The position numbers were made by a program, and so were the translations under genes. Shown here piece after piece: positions 26,934 to 37,031 of a stretch of 64,000 bases of DNA. The stretch lies in NCBI GenBank assembly GCA_963784425.1, contig CAWARM010000008.1, forward strand, positions 124,001 to 188,000, given 5' to 3'. This stretch comes from SHZL01 sp963784425. GTDB lineage: Bacteria > Pseudomonadota > Gammaproteobacteria > Xanthomonadales > SZUA-36. Under the pieces are notes generated by a model. The model ran no database searches. It was given only the letters and a program-made list of their open reading frames with translations, and was not told the DNA's origin. Position 1 is the stretch's first letter. The number at the start of each line of letters is the position of its first letter.

Positions 26934-27362
26934 CTAACGGGATTCCCCCTGTTGTTTCTGTCTCAACTCCCATCGTTCTTGTGCATCCAGGCACAGGGTG
27001 GCAATCGGCCGCGCTTCCAGTCGGTCCAGGCCAATCTCCTCGCCGGTTTCTTCGCAATAACCGTATTCACCTTCGTCGATGCGGGTCAACGCTTTTTCGA
27101 TCTTGCTGATCAGTTTGCGATACCGGTCGCGAGTACGCAGCTCCAGGCTGTTTTCAGTCTCGCGGGTTGCACGCTCCGCTTCATCTCCAACGTCCCTGAC
27201 TTCGTGCTGCAAGTTGCTGATGGTTTCGCGTGATTCCTCCACCAACTCTTCGCGCCAGTTTTCAAGTTTTATGCGGAAGTACTCCAGTTGATTAGCGCAC
27301 ATGTACTTTTCTTTCTTCAGGGGTTTGTAATTCTTTTTCAATTTCACACGCTTGGTGGTCAT
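26934..27362 (-). CDS. dksA: DksA-type RNA polymerase secondary-channel regulator, two-cysteine form
   Basis: 142 residues. A long coiled coil (about 25-100) ends in a degenerate zinc finger, YGYCEETGEEIG and then ATLCLDAQE. Compared with E. coli DksA (CxxC-x17-CxxC), the second and fourth Cys are Thr and Ala, giving CxxT-x17-CxxA. This is the pattern described for the zinc-independent DksA2 of Pseudomonas aeruginosa. The acidic coiled-coil tip residues are less certain by eye. It should modulate transcription with ppGpp; it may be the main or a second DksA of this organism. Confidence 0.9.
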   Translation of the reverse strand: MTTKRVKLKKNYKPLKKEKYMCANQLEYFRIKLENWREELVEESRETISNLQHEVRDVGDEAERATRETENSLELRTRDRYRKLISKIEKALTRIDEGEYGYCEETGEEIGLDRLEARPIATLCLDAQERWELRQKQQGESR

Positions 27363-27548
27363 CGTGTTAATCTACTCCTTGAGGGCAAAGCAATAAGTCA
27401 TATTTCACTATAAGTTATTGTTTTGTATAGTTTAATTTCGATTTCGAGCACTCTACCCGAAAAAGAAATTGCGAAGTTATAGCCGAACTGGGCCTGGACA
27501 TCAAGCCTTTCACCAAAAAAGCTGCAAACAGAGTACCGCTAACCGCTG

Positions 27549-27758
27549 ATGGACAAGTTTCTGCAGTTGCTGATCCGCGGGTATCAACTCATGCTCAGCC
27601 CCATTCTGGGGCGCCATTGCAGATTTACTCCCACTTGCTCACAGTATGCGTCCGAAGCCATAGCCCGATACGGAGCTGCTCGAGGCTGCTGGCTGGGTTT
27701 CAGGCGCATCCTTCGCTGCCAGCCATTTTGCGCCGGGGGTTATGACCCCGTACCCTGA
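27549..27758 (+). CDS. yidD: Membrane protein insertion efficiency factor YidD
   Basis: 69 residues. The three conserved cysteines are in GRHCRFTPTCSQYASEA and RILRCQPFCAGGYDPVP, the full YidD signature. It supports YidC-mediated insertion at the inner membrane. It is normally between rnpA and yidC; here it stands alone upstream of dihydroorotase. Confidence 0.93.
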   Translation: MDKFLQLLIRGYQLMLSPILGRHCRFTPTCSQYASEAIARYGAARGCWLGFRRILRCQPFCAGGYDPVP

Positions 27759-27824
27759 CAACCCGTGCGCCCCGACCAATCAAATCGCACAATCGCCCAA
27801 ACTTAGCAGGAACCAGTGAACATC

Positions 27825-29201
27825 ATGTCAAATCAGATCCCGGGTCAGATCCCGGACAAGATAGTGATCAAGAACGCAAAACTGGTGAATGAAGGCAGCA
27901 TCACGGACGGTGACCTGCTGATTGAAAAAGGCAGGATCAAGCGTTGTGGTGGTGAAATCGCTGTACCGGTGAAGGCCACCGTCATAGACGCCAAGGGATG
28001 TTATGTGCTGCCTGGCATGATCGATGACCAGGTGCACTTTCGCGAACCCGGCATGACCCACAAAGGCGATATCGGGTCAGAATCACGCGCCGCCGTTGCC
28101 GGTGGCATCACCAGCTTTATGGAGATGCCCAACACCTCACCACCCACGGTGACCCTGGAGGCACTCGAAGCCAAATACGCCATCGCCGCGCGCACGTCAC
28201 ATGCCAATTATGCATTTTATCTTGGCGCCACCAATGACAACCTGGCTGTAATTCGAACGCTTGACCCCAATGCTGCGGCAGGCGTAAAGGTGTTCATGGG
28301 CTCTTCGACGGGCAACATGCTGGTGGACAACGAAGAGACCCTTGGCGCAATTTTTCGCGATTCACCGGTCATCATCGCCACCCATTGCGAGTCCACACCG
28401 CGCATCCAGGAAAATCTCAAGATAGCCATGCAACGGTTCGGCCGTGACATACCGCCTGCCGAACACGCCCACATCCGCGACGCAGAAGCCTGTTACCTAT
28501 CTTCGAGCCTGGCGGTACACCTGGCCAGGCAGCATGGCTCACAGCTGCATATCCTCCACCTTACCAGCGCGCGGGAAATGGAACTGTTCGAGCCCGGCCC
28601 GGTTGCAGGTAAATCCATTACTGCCGAAGTGTGTGCCCATCACCTGATATTCAGCAGCGAGGATTACGCGGCTTTGGGTAATAACATCAAGTGTAACCCG
28701 GCGATCAAGTCTCCTGAAGACCGGGCCGCGCTGCGCGCAGCCTTGCTGAGTGGCAAGCTGGATATCATTGCCACTGACCACGCACCGCATACCATCAGCG
28801 AAAAATCCAATCCCGACTATCTGCAGGCGCCGGCCGGGCTACCCCTGGCGCAGGATGTTCTGCCTTGTGTGCTGGAACTGTTTCACGATGGAGTGCTTGG
28901 GCTTACCGATATCGTAACCAAAACCGCGCACAATCCGGCCATTCGTTTCGCGGTCAAAGACAGGGGTTTTCTGCGCGAAGGTTATTTTGCCGACCTTGTG
29001 ATTATTGATACCTCGACCGTTACCGAAGTGCGCCGGGAAAATGTGCTTTCGCGTTGCGGCTGGAGCCCGTTTGAAGGCAGGCGATTCAGATCGCGCGTGG
29101 TCAGCACGCTGGTCAACGGCGTACCCGCATGGCGGGACGGAAAGATCATCGAACACAACGCAGCCCGCAGGCTTGAATTTGACCGCACCCCGCGCTCTTA
29201 A
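27825..29201 (+). CDS. pyrC: Dihydroorotase (type I-like)
   Basis: 458 residues from the ATG at 27825 (a GTG at 27816 is also possible). An amidohydrolase fold with the metal-site region PGMIDDQVHFREPG, the Lys of VKVFMGSSTGNML, His ligands in HCESTPR and HILHLTSA, and the catalytic Asp in ATDHAPH. The usual HxH of the first metal motif is QxH here, a variant I recall from a subfamily of annotated dihydroorotases. It cyclises carbamoyl aspartate in pyrimidine synthesis. Allantoinase or hydantoinase cannot be excluded by motif alone. Confidence 0.85.
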   Translation: MSNQIPGQIPDKIVIKNAKLVNEGSITDGDLLIEKGRIKRCGGEIAVPVKATVIDAKGCYVLPGMIDDQVHFREPGMTHKGDIGSESRAAVAGGITSFMEMPNTSPPTVTLEALEAKYAIAARTSHANYAFYLGATNDNLAVIRTLDPNAAAGVKVFMGSSTGNMLVDNEETLGAIFRDSPVIIATHCESTPRIQENLKIAMQRFGRDIPPAEHAHIRDAEACYLSSSLAVHLARQHGSQLHILHLTSAREMELFEPGPVAGKSITAEVCAHHLIFSSEDYAALGNNIKCNPAIKSPEDRAALRAALLSGKLDIIATDHAPHTISEKSNPDYLQAPAGLPLAQDVLPCVLELFHDGVLGLTDIVTKTAHNPAIRFAVKDRGFLREGYFADLVIIDTSTVTEVRRENVLSRCGWSPFEGRRFRSRVVSTLVNGVPAWRDGKIIEHNAARRLEFDRTPRS

Positions 29202-29297
29202 CACGGCCGGCAAATTGCAGTACCCTGCCCCAAACAATGCTTGGGACAATAATTGCCGGCCGCCATCAGCCGGCGAGCACACAACAGGAACAAAGCC

Positions 29298-30083
29298 ATG
29301 GGATTTCTCGCCGGAAAACGCGCCCTGATCGTTGGCGTCGCCAGCCCCCGATCCATTGCCTGGGGGATTGCCGAAGCAATGCACGAACAAGGAGCCGAAC
29401 TCGCTTACACCTACCAGAATGAGAAACTTCTGTCGCGGGTTGAAAAAATCGCCGGGATTACCGGTTCAAACATTGTCCTCCCCTGCGATGTTGCTTCGGA
29501 CGCAGACATCGAAAACGTGTTTCATCAGCTCAAAATGCATTGGGACCATTTTGACATCCTGGTGCATTCCGTGGGCTTTGCACCGCGCGAGCAGCTTGAG
29601 GGCGACTACATGGATGCCGTCACGCGTGAAGGCTTCCAGATTGCCCACGATATCAGTTCCTACAGCTTCGTGGCATTGGCGAAAGCGGGCTTGCCCATGA
29701 TGGAGGGCCGGGCCGGTGCAATGATCACCCTGACCTACATGGGCTCTTCGCGGGCGATGCCGAGCTACAACGTGATGGGCCTGGCCAAGGCCAGCCTGGA
29801 AGCGAACGTGCGCTACATGGCCCAGAGCCTGGGTCCACGCGGGATTCGGGTGAATGCGATATCGGCTGGACCAATCAAGACGTTGGCAGCGGCGGGCATA
29901 GCCCAATTCCGCAGCATGCTGGCACACGTCGAGGAAACCGCGCCCTTACGCCGCACCATTACACCGCGCGAAGTCGGCAACGTGGCTGCATTCCTGTGTT
30001 CGGACCTCGCTTCAGGAGTAACCGGTGAAATCAGTTTTGTAGACGCCGGCCACAACATCATCGGCATGGGCGGCCTGAAATAG
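29298..30083 (+). CDS. fabI: Enoyl-[acyl-carrier-protein] reductase (NADH)
   Basis: 261 residues from the ATG at 29298. The short-chain dehydrogenase cofactor site is GVASPRSIAWGIAEAM and the catalytic Tyr/Lys lie in SYNVMGLAKASLEANVRY, the FabI spacing. It completes each elongation cycle of fatty acid synthesis and is the triclosan target in other bacteria. It follows dihydroorotase on the same strand after 96 bp and converges on ppiD. Confidence 0.96.
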   Translation: MGFLAGKRALIVGVASPRSIAWGIAEAMHEQGAELAYTYQNEKLLSRVEKIAGITGSNIVLPCDVASDADIENVFHQLKMHWDHFDILVHSVGFAPREQLEGDYMDAVTREGFQIAHDISSYSFVALAKAGLPMMEGRAGAMITLTYMGSSRAMPSYNVMGLAKASLEANVRYMAQSLGPRGIRVNAISAGPIKTLAAAGIAQFRSMLAHVEETAPLRRTITPREVGNVAAFLCSDLASGVTGEISFVDAGHNIIGMGGLK

Positions 30084-30105
30084 CTACTAAAAGCTAGGAA
30101 ATAAG

Positions 30106-32112
30106 CTAGAGGCGATCCTCGTAGACCTCAATTTTTGACTGCTTGCGCAGCAGGCGCAGGAAGCCAAAGGCTTCAGCATTGGCGGTTGCATTTGCTATGC
30201 GCCGTTTGTAGTTTTGCTGGCTGATGAGGTCGTCTTCCTTGAGTTTTCCATCGGTAACCGATGCCAGCACAACCACGGCATAACCATTGGCCAAAGGCAC
30301 TGTGGCAATACTCGGGGCGTCACCGGAGGGGCGCGCCATGCGGAATACCTGTGCCAACAAGTCTGCTGGCTGATCCTTACCCGAACGCAGCACGGAATCC
30401 GCTTCGATCAGCTCTACCTTGCCTTCCTCTGCCAGGGTCAGGGGATCAGCCCCGCCTTCCACCTGCACCTTTATTGCTTCTGCGCGCTCTGCCGCCAGTT
30501 GCATGGCCTGGTCGTGTTGCACGCCCGCGATTACTGTGTCACGAACTTCATCCAGCGGCAGCAAAGCCTCTGGCTTATGTTCTTTCAGGCGCACCACAAC
30601 CATGTGGTTTTCACCCAGTTCGACAGGATCACTAACGGAAGCCTGTTCCAGTACCAGGTCCGAAAACGCTGCAGCAACCACCGCCGGGTTTGCTGCAACA
30701 CCCTCCCCACCGGCGCGGCCGAAGGGTCCGGCCACCTGGACCTTAAGTCCCAGTTGTTCAGCCGCGGAGCTCAAGGTCGTGGGATCTTCATAAATGAGGT
30801 CAACCAGGCGGTCCGCCAGTTCAAGATACTTGCGTTCCTGGGTTTCCTTCAGGACCTCGCCCAGCAATGTCTCGCGCGCTTCTTCAAAGGTCATGCCTTC
30901 AGAAGGCCGAATATCCCGCAGCTGAATTACGTGCCAGCCGAAACTGGTCTGCACCGGATCGGAAATGGGGGCATCCAGGGTCATGGCATACAGCCCGTCT
31001 TCGAATGCCTGCACCATGAATCCGGGCTCTATCCAACCCAGGTCCCCACCCACAGCCGCAGAACCGGCGTCCTTGGAGTATTCCTTGGCCAAGGCTGCAA
31101 AATCTTCGCCGTCACGCGCACGCTTTGCCAGGTCGGCAGCAGTTTGCCGGGCCGTTTCCACGGCAGCAGCATCAGCGCCTGGTGGGATTTCAATCAGGAT
31201 GTGCGAAGCCAGGCGTGTTTCCGGGGTGACGAAGCGCGATTTTTGTTCTTCGAAGCGGGCACGCAACTGGTCATCATCCGGAGCGACGTCTTCATCCAAT
31301 TTCGAAGCGTCCAGTTCGATGTACTCGATGGTTACCTGTTCCGGGGAACGGAAAAATTGCGGGTGGCTGTCATACCAGGCCTGAATGGCTTCTTCTCGGC
31401 CTCGACCTTGGGCTCTGCGACCTTGGGCTCTGCGACCTTCGATTCAGCAGCCGGCTTCCCGTCAGCAGTCTCTTTGGCTGCGTCTGGCGTGGTATCAGCC
31501 ATGCATGACCAACAAATCTGCATTGACCACCAGGGCCTTGAAACTGCGCTGCTGGTCCTCAAACGATACAAACCGTGCAAGTTCGCTATCGGTTGCAATG
31601 GCGCTTGTTGTTATGGCGTCAGGGAATTGTCCAAGCAACAACTGGGAACGCATGCGGCTTTCAAATTCCTGGGCGGAAGTACCCTGGGCCTGCAGGCGCG
31701 ACTGGTATACATCTGCGTTGAATACACCATCCACCTGGAATGCCGGGACCTCCCGAATAGCCGCTACCAAATGTTCATCGTCCACCGTCAGTCCCGATTG
31801 CTCGGAGGCCTGTTCGATCAGTTCCTGGTCGATCAACGAGTCCAGGAATTGGCGCCTGACAATGGGCTGGTCAAAGTGCTCGGGGTCAAATTTCTCCCCC
31901 ATTAGTGACTGCATGCGACGCCGGTAATTCTGAAAACCCTGCGAGAAATCGTTTGCGGTAATTTCAACATCGTTCACCTTCGCAACGCTGTTGTCCGTCG
32001 ACGAACTGAAGTAGGAATTTACACCTACAAAGGCAAACGGAACGATCAGGATGCCAAAAATAAAGAAGGCAATGATGCCACTCAACCGTTCGCGGATGAC
32101 TTGAAGAACCAT
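30106..32112 (-). pseudogene. ppiD: Peptidyl-prolyl isomerase/chaperone PpiD, reading frame broken twice
   Basis: Together the pieces make a full PpiD of about 668 residues. The N-terminal part (32112-31495) has the membrane anchor GIIAFFIFGILIVPFAFVGV and SurA-like chaperone helices, then stops. The C-terminal part, from about 31395 down, carries the parvulin domain (RLASHILIEIP to SFGWHVIQL). Between them a third frame encodes an Ala/Pro/Glu/Lys linker with two KVAEP repeats. One extra base near 31505 and one missing G near 31395 would join all three, and the total length is then a multiple of three. It could be a sequencing artefact or true decay. ppiD after hupB and tRNA genes is conserved order. 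Confidence 0.85.
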
Positions 32113-32170
32113 ATGCTTACTCGTTAACTTGTGTGTTCATCGGGAATGTCCGGTGCCATGTTACAGGAAT

Positions 32171-32198
32171 AAAAAGGGCGCCTACGGGGCGCCCTTTT
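32171..32198 (-). terminator. Terminator after tRNA-Asp
   Basis: Stem GGGCGCC/GGCGCCC with flanking A5 on the left and T4 on the right. Read on the minus strand it ends in a T-run directly after tRNA-Asp, so it probably closes the hupB/tRNA transcript. Confidence 0.85.
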
Positions 32199-32208
32199 CG
32201 TCTCTTTA

Positions 32209-32285
32209 TGGCGGAGTGGACGGGACTCGAACCCGCGACCCCCGGCGTGACAGGCCGGTATTCTAACCGACTGAACTACCACTCC
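32209..32285 (-). tRNA. tRNA-Asp (GTC)
   Basis: 77 nt with CCA. Acceptor GGAGTGG pairs with CCACTCC, the T-arm is GCGGG-TTCGAGT-CCCGT, and the anticodon loop CTGTCAC in stem CCGGC/GCCGG gives GTC. It is 9 bp from tRNA-Val on the same strand. Confidence 0.97.
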
Positions 32286-32294
32286 ACATATTTC

Positions 32295-32370
32295 TGGTGG
32301 GTGCTGACGGGCTCGAACCGCCGACCCTCGCCTTGTAAGGGCGATGCTCTTCCAGCTGAGCTAAGCACCC
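32295..32370 (-). tRNA. tRNA-Val (TAC)
   Basis: 76 nt with CCA. Acceptor GGGTGCT pairs with the 3' strand GTCAGCACCC region, and the anticodon stem CGCCC/AGGCG encloses the anticodon TAC. It is downstream of hupB by 14 bp on the same strand, so it may be cut from a hupB transcript. Confidence 0.96.
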
Positions 32371-32384
32371 TTGCAGAAAGCGCG

Positions 32385-32657
32385 CTAGTTTACGGCATCC
32401 TTTAGGGCTTTACCAGCCTTGAAGGCGGGGTTCTTTGAAGCCTTAATTTTGATTGCTTCACCGGTGCGCGGGTTACGTCCGGTGCGCGCTGCACGCTTCC
32501 TGACTGAGAAGGTACCGAAGCCAACAAGTGATACAGTGGCGCCTTTTTTCAGCGCTTTGGTCACGCTTTTTACTACTGCGTCTACAGCACGTCCGGCATC
32601 GGCTTTGCTCAAGCTGGCAGCGTCGGCAACTGCGTCGATAAGTTCAGATTTATTCAT
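32385..32657 (-). CDS. hupB: DNA-binding protein HU-beta
   Basis: 90 residues, starting MNKSELIDAVADAASLSKAD. The DNA-binding arm motif GRNPRTGEAIKI is intact. HU is the main nucleoid-bending protein. It sits between lon and ppiD, the conserved gammaproteobacterial position. Confidence 0.97.
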   Translation of the reverse strand: MNKSELIDAVADAASLSKADAGRAVDAVVKSVTKALKKGATVSLVGFGTFSVRKRAARTGRNPRTGEAIKIKASKNPAFKAGKALKDAVN

Positions 32658-32915
32658 ACTAGCACTCCATAGTGTGGTCAGTAAGCGATGTGATTTTTTA
32701 GGCTTGCGAATTCAACCGACATCAGACCCCGTCGGCTGATTGAGGGCGATACGAAAGCAGCGGAGACTCCCGAAAAGCCTTATCCATCAAGGCCTGCAAG
32801 CCGTGGGTGAATAATAGTACGCGCGTGCGGACTGCGCAACACAATTCCAAACGAATGAACAAGTGATTGCTGAACTAACCTCGCCAAGCTGCTCATTGTG
32901 TGAGACAAACATAAG

Positions 32916-32941
32916 CGCCGCGTTGCAAAGGCAACGCGGCG
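32916..32941. terminator. Perfect 11-bp hairpin downstream of lon
   Basis: CGCCGCGTTGC, loop AAAG, GCAACGCGGCG, located 45 bp after the lon stop. On the minus strand it is followed by a moderately T-rich stretch (CTTATGTTTGTCT), so it is a plausible but imperfect terminator. The gap 32658-32985 otherwise holds the hupB promoter region and nothing else I recognise. Confidence 0.6.
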
Positions 32942-32985
32942 TGACCTGGTTTCAACAAAACTTTTCTATAAAAAACGATTCGTTC

Positions 32986-35426
32986 TTAATGCGTCAGAGC
33001 CACATTCTCGCCTTCTTTGCGCGCAATCGATTCACTTTCGATCTTCGCAGGCAAAGGCTTGGGCATCTCGGTCAGTGCCAGCTGCAACACTTCGTCAATG
33101 GTGGATACCGGGTGGATGGTGAGTTTCTTCAAAATCGCTTTTGGAATGTCGACAAGGTCCTTGCGATTTTCTTCCGGGATTATCACGGTAGTCATTCCGC
33201 CGCGATGCGCAGCCAACAATTTTTCTTTCAGGCCGCCAATAGGCAGAACTTTCCCGCGCAACGTAATCTCGCCGGTCATGGCGACATCCGCACGCACCGG
33301 AATCCGGCTCAGTGCTGACACCAGGGCGGTGCACATGGCGATACCTGCTGAGGGCCCGTCTTTGGGCGTAGCCCCTCAGGCACATGCACATGGGCGTCGT
33401 ACTGCTGGTAGAACCCGGGCTCAATACCCAGGCGTTCCGCCCGGCTGCGCACGACCGTCATGGCCGCCTGGATGGACTCCTGCATGACCTCGCCAAGTTG
33501 CCCCGTTTGGGTCAGTCGCCCCTTGCCGGGCATCAGGGTGGCTTCGATGCGCAACAACTCGCCCCCTACTTCGGTCCATGCCAGGCCGGTGACCTGGCCA
33601 ATTTCATTTTCCTCTTCCACCATGCCATAGCGGAACCTGCGCACGCCAAGAAACGATTCCAGGCTGTTGGTGCTTACACTGATCTTGACCTTGCCCTTTT
33701 CCAGGGCCAGCTTTTTCACCGTCTTGCGACAGATCTTGGCCAGTTCACGTTCGAGATTGCGCACACCCGCTTCACGCGTGTAATAACGGATGATGTCCAT
33801 CAGGACCGCCTCACCAATGCTTATCTCATGATCTTTCAAGCCGTGTTGCTCCATCTGCTTGGGCAGCAGGTAGCGCTTGGCGATATTGAGTTTTTCGTCC
33901 TCGGTGTAGCCGGGAATCCGGATCACTTCCATGCGGTCCAGCAGCGGCCCCGGAATCTTGAGTGAATTGGCGGTGGCCACAAACATCACCTCCGACAGAT
34001 CGAAATCGACTTCGAGGTAATGGTCACTGAACGTGTGGTTTTGCTCCGGGTCCAGCACCTCGAGCAGGGCCGAGGACGGATCGCCGCGGAAATCCATCGA
34101 CATCTTGTCGAGTTCATCCAGCATGAACAGCGGGTTGCGGGTGCCGATCTTGGCCATGTTCTGCAGCACACGCCCCGGCATGGAGCCGATGTAGGTGCGC
34201 CGGTGACCGCGGATTTCCGCTTCGTCGCGCACACCACCGAGGGACATGCGCACAAACTTGCGCCCCGTTGCCCTTGCTATGGATCGTCCCAGGCTGGTCT
34301 TGCCCACACCGGGCGGGCCCACCAGGCACAGGATGGGGCCCTTGATCTGCCGCACTCGCTGCTGCACCGCGAGGTACTCCAGGATGCGCTCCTTGACCTT
34401 CTCAAGGCCATAGTGATCGTCTTCGAGAATGGCCTCGGCTTCTTCGAGTTTCTTGCGCACCCGACTGCGTTTTTTCCACGGCACATTCAGCAGCCAGTCG
34501 ATGTAGTTTCTCACCACGGTTGCCTCGGCCGACATGGGCGACATCATTTTCAGCTTGTTGAGCTCTGACTTCGCTTTCTTGTCGGCCTCTTCGGACATGC
34601 CGGATTCTTCAATGCGGCGGCCCAGGTCATCCAGGTCATTAGGCGCATCGTCCATATCACCCAACTCTTTCTGGATGGCCTTCATCTGTTCATTGAGGTA
34701 ATACTCGCGCTGGCTTTTCTCCATCTGCGTCTTGACCCGCCCGCGAATGCGCTTTTCCAGCTGCAGAACATCAATCTCGCCTTCGACCAGGGCCATGAGG
34801 TGTTCCATGCGACGCCGCGCGTTACCCATTTCCAGCAGCACCTGCTTTTCTTCCAGGCGAATGGCCAGGTGGGCAGCCACCGTGTCGGCCAGGCGACTGG
34901 CGTCTTCTATGCCAGCCAAAGTGGTCAGCAATTCCGGGGGAATCTTGCGGTTGAGCTTGACGTACTGCTCGAACAGGGAAACCAGGGAACGCATGGTCAC
35001 TTCCAACTCCTTCTCGCTGGCTTCATCTTCCAGCGGAACCAGCTCCCAAAACGCCTCGAAATACCCACTTTCACTTTGATAGCGTTTGATGTGAACCCGC
35101 TCGCCACCCTCCACCAGGACCTTGGTCGTGCCGTCTGGCAGTTTCAACAACTGGAGTACCGTGGCCAATGTGCCCACTTCAAACAGGTCGGCCTCAGCAG
35201 GATCGTCGACATCAGCACTACGCTGGGTTACCAGCACGATGCGCTTGTCCACATCCATGGCCTTGTCCAGCGCCAATATGGAACGCTCCCGCCCGACAAA
35301 CAGGGGGATGACCATAAATGGATAAACCACTACGTCACGCAACGACAAAACAGGCGTCGGCTGAGCCGCCAGCGTTACATTGGACGAGCTTGATGGGTTG
35401 TCGGTCATCGGGTTCCTCTCCAGCAT
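32986..35426 (-). pseudogene. lon: ATP-dependent protease Lon with a one-base frameshift before the catalytic serine
   Basis: 813 residues if the frame is restored. The N-terminal LAN domain, the coiled coil and the AAA+ module (GPPGVGKTSLGRSIA, then LLDEL-type Walker B FMLDELDKM) read in one frame to residue about 690. At 33372-33375 a run of four C (G on the coding strand) shifts the frame: adding one G restores PEGATPKDGPSAGIAMCTAL, which contains the catalytic Ser of Lon. The rest, with the catalytic Lys in GGLKEKLLAAHRGG, is intact in the other frame. As written, the product lacks both catalytic residues. A homopolymer sequencing error is likely. Lon degrades misfolded and regulatory proteins. 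Confidence 0.93.
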
Positions 35427-35698
35427 CCTTCCAGTTCTCGCAACATGCGGATGGACGGTATTGCCGTATTCAGTTTAATACAAGACCAGGGAACTAGCCT
35501 CGGGTATTTTCCCAGGTAATTTCCAAAGTATTTTCTCAACACATACATTGATGCGCGAGAGGGAAATTCAAGAGTGGAGAGTTACGCCGCAGCGAGTGAT
35601 CCGGTCAATGCATCAGATCATTCGCGCACCAGTGCGCAATGTGCAGGACGCACCGGTGCCGCGAAGGCCAAGGATGGCCGCAAGCGGCCTGGTACGAG

Positions 35699-36970
35699 CT
35701 AATCGCCGCCGCGGGCAACCTGCGGGGTGCTTTCGTACAGGATGTAGGGCTCGGCGTCACCGGCAATCACGGTTTCATCGACCACTACCTTGGATACGTT
35801 TTCCAGCGATGGCAGGTCGTACATGCTATTGAGCAGCACGCCTTCCAGGATGGTCCGAAGTCCACGGGCGCCGGTCTTGCGCGCCATGGCCTTCAGTGCA
35901 ATGGCGTCCAGGGCATCTTCACGGATTTCCAGTTCGGCGCCTTCCATCTGAAACAACTGCTTGTATTGCTTGATCAGAGCATTCTTGGGTTCGATCAGGA
36001 TGCGGATCAACGCGTCCTTATCCAGTTCAGATAAGGTGGCAACGACCGGGAGACGGCCAACGAATTCCGGGATCAGGCCATACTTGACCAGGTCTTCCGG
36101 TTCCACATCCAGCAGCAATTCGCCAATATTCTCGATTTTGTCGCGGTTTTTCACCTGCGCGGAAAACCCTATGCCCGATGCAGACGAACGGGCCTGGATG
36201 ACCTTCTCAAGGCCGGCAAATGCACCACCGCAAATGAACAGGATCTGGCTCGTGTCCACCTGCAAGAATTCCTGTTGCGGATGTTTGCGCCCACCCTGCG
36301 GCGGTACGGAGGCGATGGTGCCTTCGATCAGCTTCAGCAAAGCCTGCTGCACGCCTTCGCCGGAAACGTCGCGGGTGATCGACGGGTTCTCCGCCTTGCG
36401 CGAGACCTTGTCGATCTCGTCTATGTACACGATGCCGGTCTGCGCTTTGTCGACATCGTAATCGCATTTCTGCAGCAACTTCTGGATGATGTTTTCGACG
36501 TCTTCACCCACGTAACCCGCTTCAGTCAGCGTGGTGGCATCGGCAATGGTAAAAGGAACATTGAGCATCCTTGCCAGGGTTTCAGCCAGCAGGGTTTTAC
36601 CCGAACCGGTTGGACCTATCAGCAGGATATTGCTCTTGCTCAATTCGACTTCGTTGTCGCGCTGGCGGGTTTCAAGCCGTTTGTAATGGTTGTAAACGGC
36701 AACTGCCAGGACTTTCTTTGCGTGTTCCTGGCCAATCACGAATTCATCCAGAAACGCGTGGATTTTCCGCGGGTTGGGCAGCTTTTCCAAATCGCTTACG
36801 GTGGTGTCTTCCAACTCTTCACGAATGATGTCGTTACACAGCTCGACGCATTCATCACAGATGTAAACACTGGGGCCGGCAATGAGCTTTCGCACCTCGT
36901 GCTGGCTCTTGCCACAGAAGGAGCAATACAGGATTTTGCCGTCAGTGCCTTTGCGCTCTTGGTCCTTCAT
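35699..36970 (-). CDS. clpX: ClpX, ATP-binding subunit of ClpXP protease
   Basis: 423 residues. The N-terminal zinc-binding domain has YCSFCGKSQHEV and ICDECVELC; the AAA+ motor has LLIGPTGSGKTLLAETLA and GIVYIDEIDKV. It unfolds substrates and feeds them to ClpP. The 272-bp gap to lon holds no gene I recognise and probably contains the lon promoter. Confidence 0.97.
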   Translation of the reverse strand: MKDQERKGTDGKILYCSFCGKSQHEVRKLIAGPSVYICDECVELCNDIIREELEDTTVSDLEKLPNPRKIHAFLDEFVIGQEHAKKVLAVAVYNHYKRLETRQRDNEVELSKSNILLIGPTGSGKTLLAETLARMLNVPFTIADATTLTEAGYVGEDVENIIQKLLQKCDYDVDKAQTGIVYIDEIDKVSRKAENPSITRDVSGEGVQQALLKLIEGTIASVPPQGGRKHPQQEFLQVDTSQILFICGGAFAGLEKVIQARSSASGIGFSAQVKNRDKIENIGELLLDVEPEDLVKYGLIPEFVGRLPVVATLSELDKDALIRILIEPKNALIKQYKQLFQMEGAELEIREDALDAIALKAMARKTGARGLRTILEGVLLNSMYDLPSLENVSKVVVDETVIAGDAEPYILYESTPQVARGGD

Positions 36971-37031
36971 GGTCTGAACTTAATGCTCTCTGGTCAGTTT
37001 GGACAATATCGCTGTGAAAATACTACCTTTT

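Noticed and set aside
30214..31905. Long plus-strand frame (563 codons) opposite ppiD
   Set aside because: It is the antisense of the PpiD coding sequence, has no known motif or ribosome site, and owes its length to codon composition.
33361..33380. Programmed frameshift in lon
   Set aside because: No slippery heptamer plus structure is evident, Lon is not known to use frameshifting, and the same missing-G pattern recurs in unrelated genes.
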